Positions 57,762 to 64,000 of a DNA stretch of 64,000 nt are shown here, one piece after another. Source of the DNA: Lentzea alba (GTDB lineage Bacteria; Actinomycetota; Actinomycetes; Mycobacteriales; Pseudonocardiaceae); contig NZ_JAAMPJ010000021.1 in NCBI RefSeq assembly GCF_011067745.1, positions 1 to 64,000 of the forward strand. Direction: 5' to 3'. The position numbers and the translations under genes are program-made. The notes beneath the pieces were generated by a model. The model worked only from the letters and a program-made list of their open reading frames with translations, was not told where the DNA came from and searched no databases. Position 1 is the stretch's first letter; each line of letters begins with the position of its first letter.

Positions 57762-58859
57762 TCACCTCCGAGCTGGTTGGGCGGTCAGGCGGTCGAGGGC
57801 CTGCTGGTAGGAGTCGGCGAACTTCCGCACGCCCTCGCGTTCCAGCGTGTCGGTGAGGTCGCGGTAGCTGATCCGGATCTCGGCGAACCGCTCCAGCACG
57901 CCCCGCGCGGCCTCCACTCCTCGGGTGAGCGTGTCGGCGACCCGGCCGTGGTCGAGGAAGGCCTCGATCGTCTTGCGCGGCATGGTGGTCACCGTCTCGG
58001 GGCCGATCAGCTCCTCGACGTAGCGCGTGTCCCGGTAGGCCGGGTTCTTCGTCGAGGTCGACGCCCACAGGCACCACTGCGGCGTCGCACCGGCGCGCGC
58101 CAGCTCCTCCCAGCCCTTGCCGGAGAAGACCTCCACGTACTGCTGGTAGGCGAGCTTGGCGTTGGCGATCGCCAGCTTTCCCTTGAGCACCTCGTGCCCG
58201 CGCATCGCGTCCAGCCGCGCATCGGCTTCAGTGTCCACTCTGGACACGAAGAACGACGCCACCGACGCGACCTTGCGCAGGTCGCCGCCGTTCGAACGCA
58301 GCCGGTGCAGGCCGCGGACGTACGCCTCGGCGGCCGCCCGATGGCGGTCGAGGGAGAACAACAGCGTGACGTTGACCGGGATGCCGTTCGCGATCGACTC
58401 CTCGATGGCCGGCAGTCCCTCCTTCGTCCCGGGGATCTTCACGAACAGGTTCGGCCGGTCGATCATCTCGTGCAGCCGGCGGGCCTCGTCGATGGTCGCC
58501 TGCGTGTCGTGGGCGAGGTTCGGGTCGACCTCCATCGACACCCAGCCGTCCTGCGGTGACGTGCCCTTGCCGGCGAGCAGGTCACAGGCGTTGCGGACGT
58601 CCTCGGCGGCGAGCGCGAGGAAGACCTCCTTCGGATCTTGGTCGTGCTCGTCGTTTTTCCGGGCAAGGTCGCGCTTCTGGGCGTCATAGGCGTCGCCGGC
58701 GCTCATGGCGTCCGCGAGGATCGTGGGGTTCGTGGTCACCCCGAGCACGCCGGCCTCGACCAGCGCGGCCAGGTCACCCCCGCGCAGCAGTTCTCGGGAG
58801 AGCTGGTCCATCCACGGACTTTGGCCCCGTTCGGCCAGGCCGTGGAGAGCGGTGCGCAT
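57762..58859 (-). CDS. tal: Transaldolase
   Basis: 365 residues, the usual length for actinobacterial Tal. The Schiff-base lysine is K141 in NLFVKIPGTKEGLPA; the N-terminal signature GVTTNPTILADAM and the motif SMEVDPNLAHDT are also present. It interconverts sedoheptulose-7-phosphate plus glyceraldehyde-3-phosphate and erythrose-4-phosphate plus fructose-6-phosphate. Its stop is 3 nt before the transketolase start, so the two work as one unit of the non-oxidative pentose phosphate pathway. It is divergent from the small DUF3040-like gene. Confidence 0.93.
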   Translation of the reverse strand: MRTALHGLAERGQSPWMDQLSRELLRGGDLAALVEAGVLGVTTNPTILADAMSAGDAYDAQKRDLARKNDEHDQDPKEVFLALAAEDVRNACDLLAGKGTSPQDGWVSMEVDPNLAHDTQATIDEARRLHEMIDRPNLFVKIPGTKEGLPAIEESIANGIPVNVTLLFSLDRHRAAAEAYVRGLHRLRSNGGDLRKVASVASFFVSRVDTEADARLDAMRGHEVLKGKLAIANAKLAYQQYVEVFSGKGWEELARAGATPQWCLWASTSTKNPAYRDTRYVEELIGPETVTTMPRKTIEAFLDHGRVADTLTRGVEAARGVLERFAEIRISYRDLTDTLEREGVRKFADSYQQALDRLTAQPARR

Positions 58860-58997
58860 GGCGGTTTCTCCCCTCGTTTCGGGTCCTTTCGCCGAGTACC
58901 CGTGCGGGGCTCACCGACACACAGCACCCCGGAGGTTTGAACGGCGAACGCGCTGGGTAGGGACCCTGCGACGGCCCCATCGACACTGGAGCGCGCC
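58860..58997. promoter_or_regulatory. Divergent promoter region of tal-tkt and the DUF3040-like gene
   Basis: 138 bp. On the plus strand TTGAAC at about 58937 with TAGGGA ~16 bp further could serve as -35 and -10. I see no convincing palindrome or riboswitch. Confidence 0.3.
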
Positions 58998-59171
58998 ATG
59001 CTCAGTCGTGAGGAACAGCAGCGGCTCATCGACATCGAGCGACAGTTGCGGACCGCCGAACCGGACCTGGCCCGCTCACTGAGCGAGGGCCCCCAGCGGA
59101 CCCTGCGTCAACGAGCGATCGCCCTCGTCGCCACCCTGGCTTTCCGGAAGCCGCCGCCACCGCGCACCTGA
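58998..59171 (+). CDS. Short DUF3040-like protein
   Basis: 57 residues from the ATG at 58998, with GGAG 6 nt upstream. The opening LSREEQQRLIDIERQLRTAE, then DLARSLSEGPQR, matches the N-terminal helix of DUF3040 proteins (LSxxEQxxLxxIExxLxxxDP). The usual membrane part is reduced to one short hydrophobic run (RAIALVATLAF), followed by RKPPPPRT. Full-length members have ~100-130 residues, so this is a shortened member. Function of the family is unknown. Confidence 0.7.
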   Translation: MLSREEQQRLIDIERQLRTAEPDLARSLSEGPQRTLRQRAIALVATLAFRKPPPPRT

Positions 59172-59240
59172 CCGGCCAATCTCTGGCCAACTCACGGACA
59201 CTCCTGTTCCGGACGCGACCACGGGCGCAACGATCAGGAC

Positions 59241-60473
59241 GTGGTCCTCGACACGATGCGCAGTCCCTCGGTACTGCGCGACACCCAGTTCCTCCGTCTC
59301 TGGACGGCGACCACCGCGTCGGGCATCGCGACGTGGGCGCTGCCGTTCGTGCTGGGTCTGGCGGTGCTCTCCCGCTCGCTGACCGCCGTCGAACTGGGCG
59401 TGCTGCTCGCCGCGCGCACCGCGGGTTTCCTCGCCGCGGTCCCGATCAGCGGCGTGCTGGCCGACCGCTACCTCCGCCGTCAGGTCGTCCTGTGGTCCGG
59501 CCTGATCTCCGCCGCTGCCGCGCCGGTGCTCGCCGCCTTCGTGGGCAACGCTCTGGCGCCGGCCGTGATCGCCGCCCTCGCGATGGGGGTGGGCCAGGGC
59601 GCGTGCCGTCCCGCGTTCTCGGCACTGACCGCCGAGGTGGTCGAGCCGGGCAGGCGCCAGGAGGCGAACGCGGCGATGGTCATGTCGATCCGGGTGACGA
59701 CACTGGCGGCACCGGGGCTGACCGCGTTGCTCGCGCTGTTCGTGAACACGCAGGGGCTGCTGCTGGGGATCGGCGCGCTGTGGCTGGTGGCGGCGCTGGT
59801 GTCCCCTGCCGGTTCCGGCAGCGTGGCGGGGTCCTCCGGCGCGGGCTTCGTGGCCGAGTTCCTGGAGGGTGTGCGCGAAGCCCGCAGGCATCCGTGGTTC
59901 CTGGCCGGCCTGGGAGCGCTCTCCGCGGTGATCGCCACCGGTTACTCGGCGACCAGCGTGGTGCTCCCCCTGGTCAGCCGCGACCGCTACGGCACCGAAG
60001 CCGTGCTCGCGGGCGCACTGACCGCCTTCACGGTGGGCGCACTGGCTGGCGCGGTGCTGATGGCCCGCTGGCGGCCCCGCGCCGCCGGGTGGACCGGGCT
60101 CGTCGGCCTCTCGCTGTACGGGCTCGCGCCGCTGTGCCTGCTGCTGCCGGTGCACCCGTTCGTCTTGATCGCCGTGTACGCGATCGCCGGGCTCGGCTTC
60201 GACCTGTTCAACGTGCCGTGGTTCACCGCGACCCAGCGCGAGGTCGAGCCGTCGAAGCTCGCGCGAGTGTCCTCTTTGGACTTCCTGTTGTCCTACGGCC
60301 TCGCACCGGTCGGCCTGGCGCTCATCGCGCCGGCCATCTCGGCGTACGGAGCGGGCGCGGTGCTGATCGCCTGTTCGGTGATCTGCTTCGCCGCGCCCGC
60401 CCTGGCCGCTCTGGTGCCGTCGTCCCGTGACTTCGGGACGCCGGAGAGCTCGACTACTACTTCGGCGCCTTGA
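59241..60473 (+). CDS. MFS transporter (MFS_3/EntS-like exporter)
   Basis: 410 residues from a GTG at 59241, with 11-12 membrane helices. The start SPSVLRDTQFLRLWTATTAS and motif A-like GVLADRYLRRQVVLW fit the MFS_3 group, which includes siderophore and macrolide exporters. Helix 4-5 contains GMGVGQGACRPAFSALTAE-like sequence (MGVGQGACRPAFSALTAEVV). No siderophore or antibiotic genes are near, so the substrate is unknown. Its 3' end overlaps the convergent protease gene by 17 bp. Confidence 0.88.
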   Translation: MVLDTMRSPSVLRDTQFLRLWTATTASGIATWALPFVLGLAVLSRSLTAVELGVLLAARTAGFLAAVPISGVLADRYLRRQVVLWSGLISAAAAPVLAAFVGNALAPAVIAALAMGVGQGACRPAFSALTAEVVEPGRRQEANAAMVMSIRVTTLAAPGLTALLALFVNTQGLLLGIGALWLVAALVSPAGSGSVAGSSGAGFVAEFLEGVREARRHPWFLAGLGALSAVIATGYSATSVVLPLVSRDRYGTEAVLAGALTAFTVGALAGAVLMARWRPRAAGWTGLVGLSLYGLAPLCLLLPVHPFVLIAVYAIAGLGFDLFNVPWFTATQREVEPSKLARVSSLDFLLSYGLAPVGLALIAPAISAYGAGAVLIACSVICFAAPALAALVPSSRDFGTPESSTTTSAP

Positions 60474-61839
60474 CGCGGAGCACGCCCGCGAACGCCTTCT
60501 CCGCCAGGTAGGTATCGGTGAAGTAGTCGTAGCAGTCGCCGCTGGTGTTGCTGCTGCCCCCGCTCAGCACACCCTTCGCGGCGATGCTGCCGTCGCTGCG
60601 GATGGTGTAGATCGGGGCACCCGAGTCGCCGCCCCGCGTGCAGTTGCCGCGGCGGTACGTCTTGTGCATGTTCCTCAGAACCGTACCGTCGCTGTACTTG
60701 TGGGTGATGTTGGCGGCGATCACCTTGAACCCGCACATCTCGCCGGTGACCTTGCCGCTCACGCAGTAGCGGTCGCCGTTGCCGGACGGCCCCCACTTGT
60801 CGGTGACCACGCGGTAGCTGTTGGAGTTCGGGCCGCCCTTGTAGACCAGGGTCGAGGACGCCTTGCCGGCCGCCATCTTGATGGTCGACGCGTCACCCGA
60901 GTAGTAGGACTGGCCGTTCCACTTGACCGAGCCCTTGCTGTTGTTCCAGTTGTCCGCGGTGACCTTGCCCATCGTGCCGGTGGCGTTCGAGATCGTCTCG
61001 TTGAGCGACGTGCAGTGGCCTGCGGTGAGGATGTACGACTTGCCCTGGTGCACCCAGCCGAACGACGAGGTGCAGCCGTAGAACCCACCACCACCCGCGA
61101 ACGGGCTCGCGTCCTTCTCGCGGTTCTTCTTCACCGACGGGACCGCGTCGGGCCGGTGGTACAGCGCGACCCGGTCGGAGCCGTACTTGGCCGCCAGTGC
61201 CTGGCGCAGCTCGGTGGACGCGGTCGACGACTCGACCAGCACCCGGTTGTTCGACGGGTCCACGTAGGCCGACACCAGGGACGCGGCGCCGGGCAGGTCG
61301 GTCAACGTCAGCACCTCGTCCCGCGCCGCCTCCAACTGCGCGAGGCTGTACTTCACGGTGGTGAAGTTCGGCGCAAGGGCGGTGGTGGCCTGAGTGGAGA
61401 GAGCGGCGGCTCCCGCCTCTTCGACGGGGTTCGGCTCGACCGGCTCCTTCTCCACCGGAGCGCCTTCGATCGTGCCGTCGTCGGAGCCCAGATCCGGCAC
61501 CGTCGTGGGCACCGTGTAGGGCTCACGTCCCACCCTGAGCGCCTCGGCCGACGCGGTGGGCGTGGCAGTGGCGACAACCTTGCCGTTGGCGACGTACGGC
61601 ACAGACAGGTCGGCCGGGTGCAACGCGGCGCGGTCGGACGCCGCCGCCAGTGCCGTGCGCTGGGCATACGTCAGCGGCGCGTCGTTCTCGTGCGGGTCGT
61701 GCGTGACGACCGCGACGGCGGTCGCGGTGGCCGGCGCGTCAACCGGCACGTCGGCCGTGGCCGGGCTGGACAAGACCACCGAGGCGGTGGCGACGGCGAG
61801 GCTGATCCTCGCCACTCTGGCTCCAGTTCTCACGAACAC
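60457..61839 (-). CDS. Secreted chymotrypsin-fold serine protease (S1, streptogrisin-like) with long pro-region
   Basis: 460 residues from a GTG at 61839; a GTG six bases in (61833) gives an equally good signal peptide start (RTGARVARISLAVATASVVL). After the signal come ~200 residues of pro-region (~30-240), with many Ala and Pro and LYHRPDAVPSVKKNREKDA before the mature enzyme. Catalytic residues: His in LTAGHCTSL (H275), Asp probably in SYYSGDASTIKM, and Ser in RGGDSGAP (S406). Several cysteines (GCTSS, GHC, YCV, MCG, NCTR, DCYDY) would form three disulfides. It should be secreted, processed and act as an endoprotease. Confidence 0.9.
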   Translation of the reverse strand: MFVRTGARVARISLAVATASVVLSSPATADVPVDAPATATAVAVVTHDPHENDAPLTYAQRTALAAASDRAALHPADLSVPYVANGKVVATATPTASAEALRVGREPYTVPTTVPDLGSDDGTIEGAPVEKEPVEPNPVEEAGAAALSTQATTALAPNFTTVKYSLAQLEAARDEVLTLTDLPGAASLVSAYVDPSNNRVLVESSTASTELRQALAAKYGSDRVALYHRPDAVPSVKKNREKDASPFAGGGGFYGCTSSFGWVHQGKSYILTAGHCTSLNETISNATGTMGKVTADNWNNSKGSVKWNGQSYYSGDASTIKMAAGKASSTLVYKGGPNSNSYRVVTDKWGPSGNGDRYCVSGKVTGEMCGFKVIAANITHKYSDGTVLRNMHKTYRRGNCTRGGDSGAPIYTIRSDGSIAAKGVLSGGSSNTSGDCYDYFTDTYLAEKAFAGVLRVKAPK

Positions 61840-61990
61840 CTTTCCCTACCACGTAGAAATGTTCGGGGAAAGGTGGAACAAACGTCCAGGACGAATCTAG
61901 GACGGATCTTAAATCGGCTGCTGGGCGCCCTGCGGCGTTCGCGAAGCGGGAGCCGGCGGCCGCACGCGCACAGCTCGTGGCGGGCACGAA
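61840..61990. other. Upstream region of the S1 protease gene; no gene seen
   Basis: About 150 bp before the protease start. It includes GGGAAAGG just upstream of the GTG and an A/T-richer stretch (61840-61910) that is likely the promoter. No regulator palindrome is evident. Confidence 0.4.
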
Positions 61991-62020
61991 GCCGCCACGG
62001 CGCGGTCGCGCCGTGGCGGC
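61991..62020. terminator. Terminator downstream of the hemerythrin operon
   Basis: GCCGCCACGGCGCG (61991-62004) and its exact complement (62007-62020) form a 14-bp, GC-only stem with a 2-nt loop. It sits 30 nt after the stop of the minus-strand hemerythrin gene and before the S1 protease promoter. Confidence 0.75.
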
Positions 62021-62049
62021 AACGGTCACCGCCGCGAGTGCCAGGAGCC

Positions 62050-62604
62050 TCAGGAACCGGCCTTCTGCAGCTCGCGCTTCAGCTGTTCCTTGCTCATGCT
62101 CGCCGCGTTCGTCAGCCCGAGGTTCTTGGCCTGCACGAGCAGTTCCTCACGGGTGGCCTGCCCGGGCAGCTCGCCGAGATGCTCGGCCCGGCTGCTCGCG
62201 AACCGTTCCCCGAGCTGGTAGCGGCGTTCCGCGCTGAGCCCCTTGCGCATGCCGGGCAGGACCGTCTTCTCCTCTTCCTCCACGTGGTGGGTGACCGACT
62301 CGACGACCTTCTGCAGCATCTGCTCGTACTGCGGGGAGTCGTACTCGCAGTCCAGGAGCTTGGCGAGCAACTGCTCGGCCTGGGCGTGCTCCTCCTGGCT
62401 GTGCTCGACCTCGTCGGTCTCCCCCGCCTCCTTGGCGGCGACCGGGTAGATCTCGGCTTCCTCGGCGCGGCTGTGCGCGACGAGCAGGCCGCACAACACC
62501 GGGGTGAGCAGCGGCCGTTTCTCCGGGTGGTTCTTCAGTTCGTCGAACAGGCGCTCCACCTCGCGGTGGTCCTGCATGATCAAGTCGACGACGTCGTACT
62601 GCAC
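62050..62604 (-). CDS. Hemerythrin (HHE) domain protein with a C-terminal Rho_N/SAP-like motif
   Basis: 184 residues from a GTG at 62604, with GGAGG 6 nt upstream. The four-helix HHE cation-binding fold shows candidate ligands H13 (MQDHREVERLFDEL), H44 and E48 (LVAHSRAEEAEIYP), H73 (EEHAQAEQL) and H106/H107 with E110 (SVTHHVEEEEKTVLP). It should bind a di-iron centre and oxygen, nitric oxide or iron. The tail (~151-184; TREELLVQAKNLGLTNAASM, SKEQLKRELQ) is a separate helix-extended-helix motif like Rho_N/SAP, usually nucleic-acid binding. The same motif ends the small basic protein two genes upstream. Last gene of the operon. Confidence 0.85.
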   Translation of the reverse strand: MQYDVVDLIMQDHREVERLFDELKNHPEKRPLLTPVLCGLLVAHSRAEEAEIYPVAAKEAGETDEVEHSQEEHAQAEQLLAKLLDCEYDSPQYEQMLQKVVESVTHHVEEEEKTVLPGMRKGLSAERRYQLGERFASSRAEHLGELPGQATREELLVQAKNLGLTNAASMSKEQLKRELQKAGS

Positions 62605-62614
62605 GGCGGTCCTC

Positions 62615-63274
62615 CTACTGCTGGTTCCTGGGATAACGGGTACCGATCGGGGCGACGCCGCGTCGTCCGATCCGGGCGATCGCCACGCCGAACGCGGCGA
62701 CCACGACGACGGCCACCACGGAGCCGATGACGATCGACCACGTGAGGCCGGCGTGCAGAAGTCCCGCCGCCGCACCGGCGACGGCGCCGGCGACGAGACC
62801 GTTGACGAGGTTCACGAGCCCGGCGACGGTCAGCGCGGTGCCGAGCAGACGCGGGCGCCGGGCCTTGCGCCAGCCGGTCTGACCCGCGTCCGCCTCGACC
62901 GCCGCGGGCTCGTCGTGCATCTGGCGGACGAAGACGTCCTTCGTGGACGGTTCGAGGTCGCCGTAGACGTGCCGGATCCGGTTGATCCCCAGGCCTGCCT
63001 GCACGTCCTCGATCACGAGCTCGACCGCGCGGAACAGCGTGGCGAGCCCGATCAGGAACAGGCCGCTGAAGACGACCAGCACCAGCGTCAGCAACACCTC
63101 GACCGGAACCACCTGGGCGACGAACCCGAGCGCGATCATCGACGCGGAGATGGTGGAGAGCAGGTGGCCGGCCCGGCCGGTCGCGTCGGTGATGTTCGCG
63201 GTGCGCACCATCTGCAGCGTGTAGTGCTCGGTGGTGAGGATCGTCAGCGCCGAGGCCTTGTCCATTTCCGGCAC
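62615..63274 (-). CDS. Four-helix membrane protein of unknown function
   Basis: 219 residues from a GTG at 63274, one base after the stop of the gene before it. The family is not recognised. Helices lie at ~38-56, 60-82, ~143-165 and ~175-200. The N-terminus (TEHYTLQMVRTANITDATGR) and a ~60-residue cytoplasmic loop (~83-140; INRIRHVYGDLEPSTKDVFV, RQMHDEPAAVEADAGQ) are hydrophilic. No transport or catalytic motif is seen. Operon position between a basic nucleic-acid-binding-like protein and a hemerythrin suggests a common, perhaps stress- or redox-linked, job. Confidence 0.78.
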   Translation of the reverse strand: MPEMDKASALTILTTEHYTLQMVRTANITDATGRAGHLLSTISASMIALGFVAQVVPVEVLLTLVLVVFSGLFLIGLATLFRAVELVIEDVQAGLGINRIRHVYGDLEPSTKDVFVRQMHDEPAAVEADAGQTGWRKARRPRLLGTALTVAGLVNLVNGLVAGAVAGAAAGLLHAGLTWSIVIGSVVAVVVVAAFGVAIARIGRRGVAPIGTRYPRNQQ

Positions 63275-63275
63275 G

Positions 63276-63602
63276 TCAGCGTCCCAGTGCGTTCGCGAGC
63301 TCCTTCTTCGTCATGGTGGAGCGGCCCTTGACGTTCTTCTTCTTGGCCTCGTTGTAGAGCTGCTCCTTCGTCGGACCCTTGGGCCCGTTCGTGCCCGACC
63401 GCTGCCCGCCGCGCTTCTGCGGCGACATGTCCTTCGTGGACGATCGGCTGGCGGTCTTGGACTCACCGGCCTGGGCACGGTTCTTGTTCACCGTGCGCGC
63501 GGCGATCTCCTTCGCCCGCTTGGGCGAGGCGCCGCGGTCCTGGGCGGAGTCCTTGATGTGTTCGTACTGGCGTTCACGTTTCGCGTTCGATCCCGCGGGC
63601 AT
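63276..63602 (-). CDS. Small basic protein, 'plasmid stabilization'-annotated family, with a Rho_N/SAP-like tail
   Basis: 108 residues from the ATG at 63602, with GGAGG 6 nt upstream; an upstream extension of the frame is not typical. The sequence AKRERQYEHIKDSAQDRG, EIAARTVNKNRAQAGESK and SSTKDMSPQKRGGQRSG belongs to a widespread short family often labelled plasmid stabilisation protein without evidence. It is very rich in Lys and Arg. The tail (~78-108; TKEQLYNEAKKKNVKGRSTM, TKKELANALG) matches the hemerythrin tail at many positions. Nucleic-acid binding is the likely common theme. First gene of the operon. Confidence 0.8.
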   Translation of the reverse strand: MPAGSNAKRERQYEHIKDSAQDRGASPKRAKEIAARTVNKNRAQAGESKTASRSSTKDMSPQKRGGQRSGTNGPKGPTKEQLYNEAKKKNVKGRSTMTKKELANALGR

Positions 63603-63682
63603 CACGACCTCCTGGTTCGAGCTGTCCCGCGAATACCCCCGGTCAGGGTGGTTCACACACGGGTGACCGGGTAGCCGTCGGT

Positions 63683-64000
63683 ATGGCGATCTCATCTCGA
63701 CTCGACACCGCCCGAGTGCTGGCGACCGTGCTGCTGCCCACGCTGGCCAAGGGCGTCATCGTCCGCAGGCCGGGGGTCATGGCGCTCGCCGGGAAGCTCC
63801 AGTCCGACGGCACCGCGATCGACACGATGCGTCACCTGCGCGACCGGTACGGCCCGGAGCCCGTCCGGCTGCGCATCACCGGCCGCAGTGTCGCGGTCCT
63901 GGTCGACCCCGCCGACGTCGGCAGGTTGCTCAGGGAGTCACCCGAGCCGTTCGCCCTGGCCACCAAGGAGAAGAAGGCCGCCCTCAAGCACTTCCAGCCG
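63683..64000 (+). CDS. Cytochrome P450, N-terminal fragment (runs off the right edge)
   Basis: 106 residues from the ATG at 63683 to the window end. The pattern MALAGKLQSDGTAIDTMRHL, RDRYGPEPVRLRITGRSVAV, LVDPADVGRLLRESPEPFAL and TKEKKAALKHFQP is that of the N-terminus of an actinobacterial P450, up to the B-C region. No ribosome-binding site is clear. The heme loop lies outside the window, so activity cannot be judged. Confidence 0.8.
   Translation, partial: MAISSRLDTARVLATVLLPTLAKGVIVRRPGVMALAGKLQSDGTAIDTMRHLRDRYGPEPVRLRITGRSVAVLVDPADVGRLLRESPEPFALATKEKKAALKHFQP

Overview
The window is high-GC DNA (roughly 70%) with frequent GTG and TTG starts, ATGA/GTGA stop-start couplings and several probable leaderless starts. 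The gene content fits a filamentous actinomycete: many secreted hydrolases, TetR, GntR, LysR and PucR regulators, a group-2 sigma factor, an RsbW-type ATPase and P450s. I would place it in or near the Pseudonocardiaceae (Lentzea/Saccharothrix-like), but that is an inference from protein style, not a measured relationship. No rRNA, tRNA or CRISPR array was seen.

Layout. 1-500: the cut-off start of an IS5-type transposase gene and three ~120-bp tandem repeats, each holding a hairpin. 0.5-3.2 kb: a translationally coupled operon of a membrane-anchored serine hydrolase, a histidine kinase and a response regulator. 3.3-11 kb: a secreted beta-propeller protein divergent from a giant RHS/YD-repeat protein, which is followed by a candidate immunity gene and a strong terminator. 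11-15 kb: a TetR-MFS efflux operon, then prs-like and DUF427 genes. 15.4-18.4 kb: two tandem secreted tripeptidyl-peptidase-like hydrolases ending in a large nested inverted repeat. 18.6-21.3 kb: a superfamily I helicase with a C-terminal nuclease-like domain. 21.4-26 kb: a subtilase, a sigma factor, a CNNM/CorC membrane protein and an anti-sigma-type ATPase. 26.2-28.4 kb: a second two-component operon, ended by a hairpin of the same family as that at the left end. 28.5-31.6 kb: a GntR/glyoxalase-fold divergent pair with three TGTTAACA sites, then a P450 and a TetR gene. 31.7-43.2 kb: a subtilase, a short S9 peptidase and two very large tandem GH87-type (alpha-1,3-glucanase/mycodextranase) enzymes. 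43-53.7 kb: a universal stress protein, lipoproteins, an MBL-fold protein, an esterase, PucR, small hypotheticals, a TDT transporter with its divergent LysR gene, an HNH protein and the wreck of a MATE transporter. 53.8-58.9 kb: SelO-trmO, then transaldolase-transketolase. 59-63.6 kb: an MFS exporter, a chymotrypsin-fold protease, and a three-gene operon (small basic protein, membrane protein, hemerythrin) in which the first and last products share a C-terminal motif. The right edge cuts a second P450.

Functionally the segment is rich in extracellular degradation: two TAP-type peptidases, two subtilases, an S1 protease, an S9 peptidase and two fungal-wall-type glucanases. Small regulatory circuits with readable operator-like palindromes lie between them. 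The most promising unexplained items are the basic protein/membrane/hemerythrin operon, the RHS C-terminal tip with its candidate immunity gene, the hairpin family present in opposite orientations beside both response regulators, and the helicase-nuclease. All functions are read from motifs by eye; no database search was possible.
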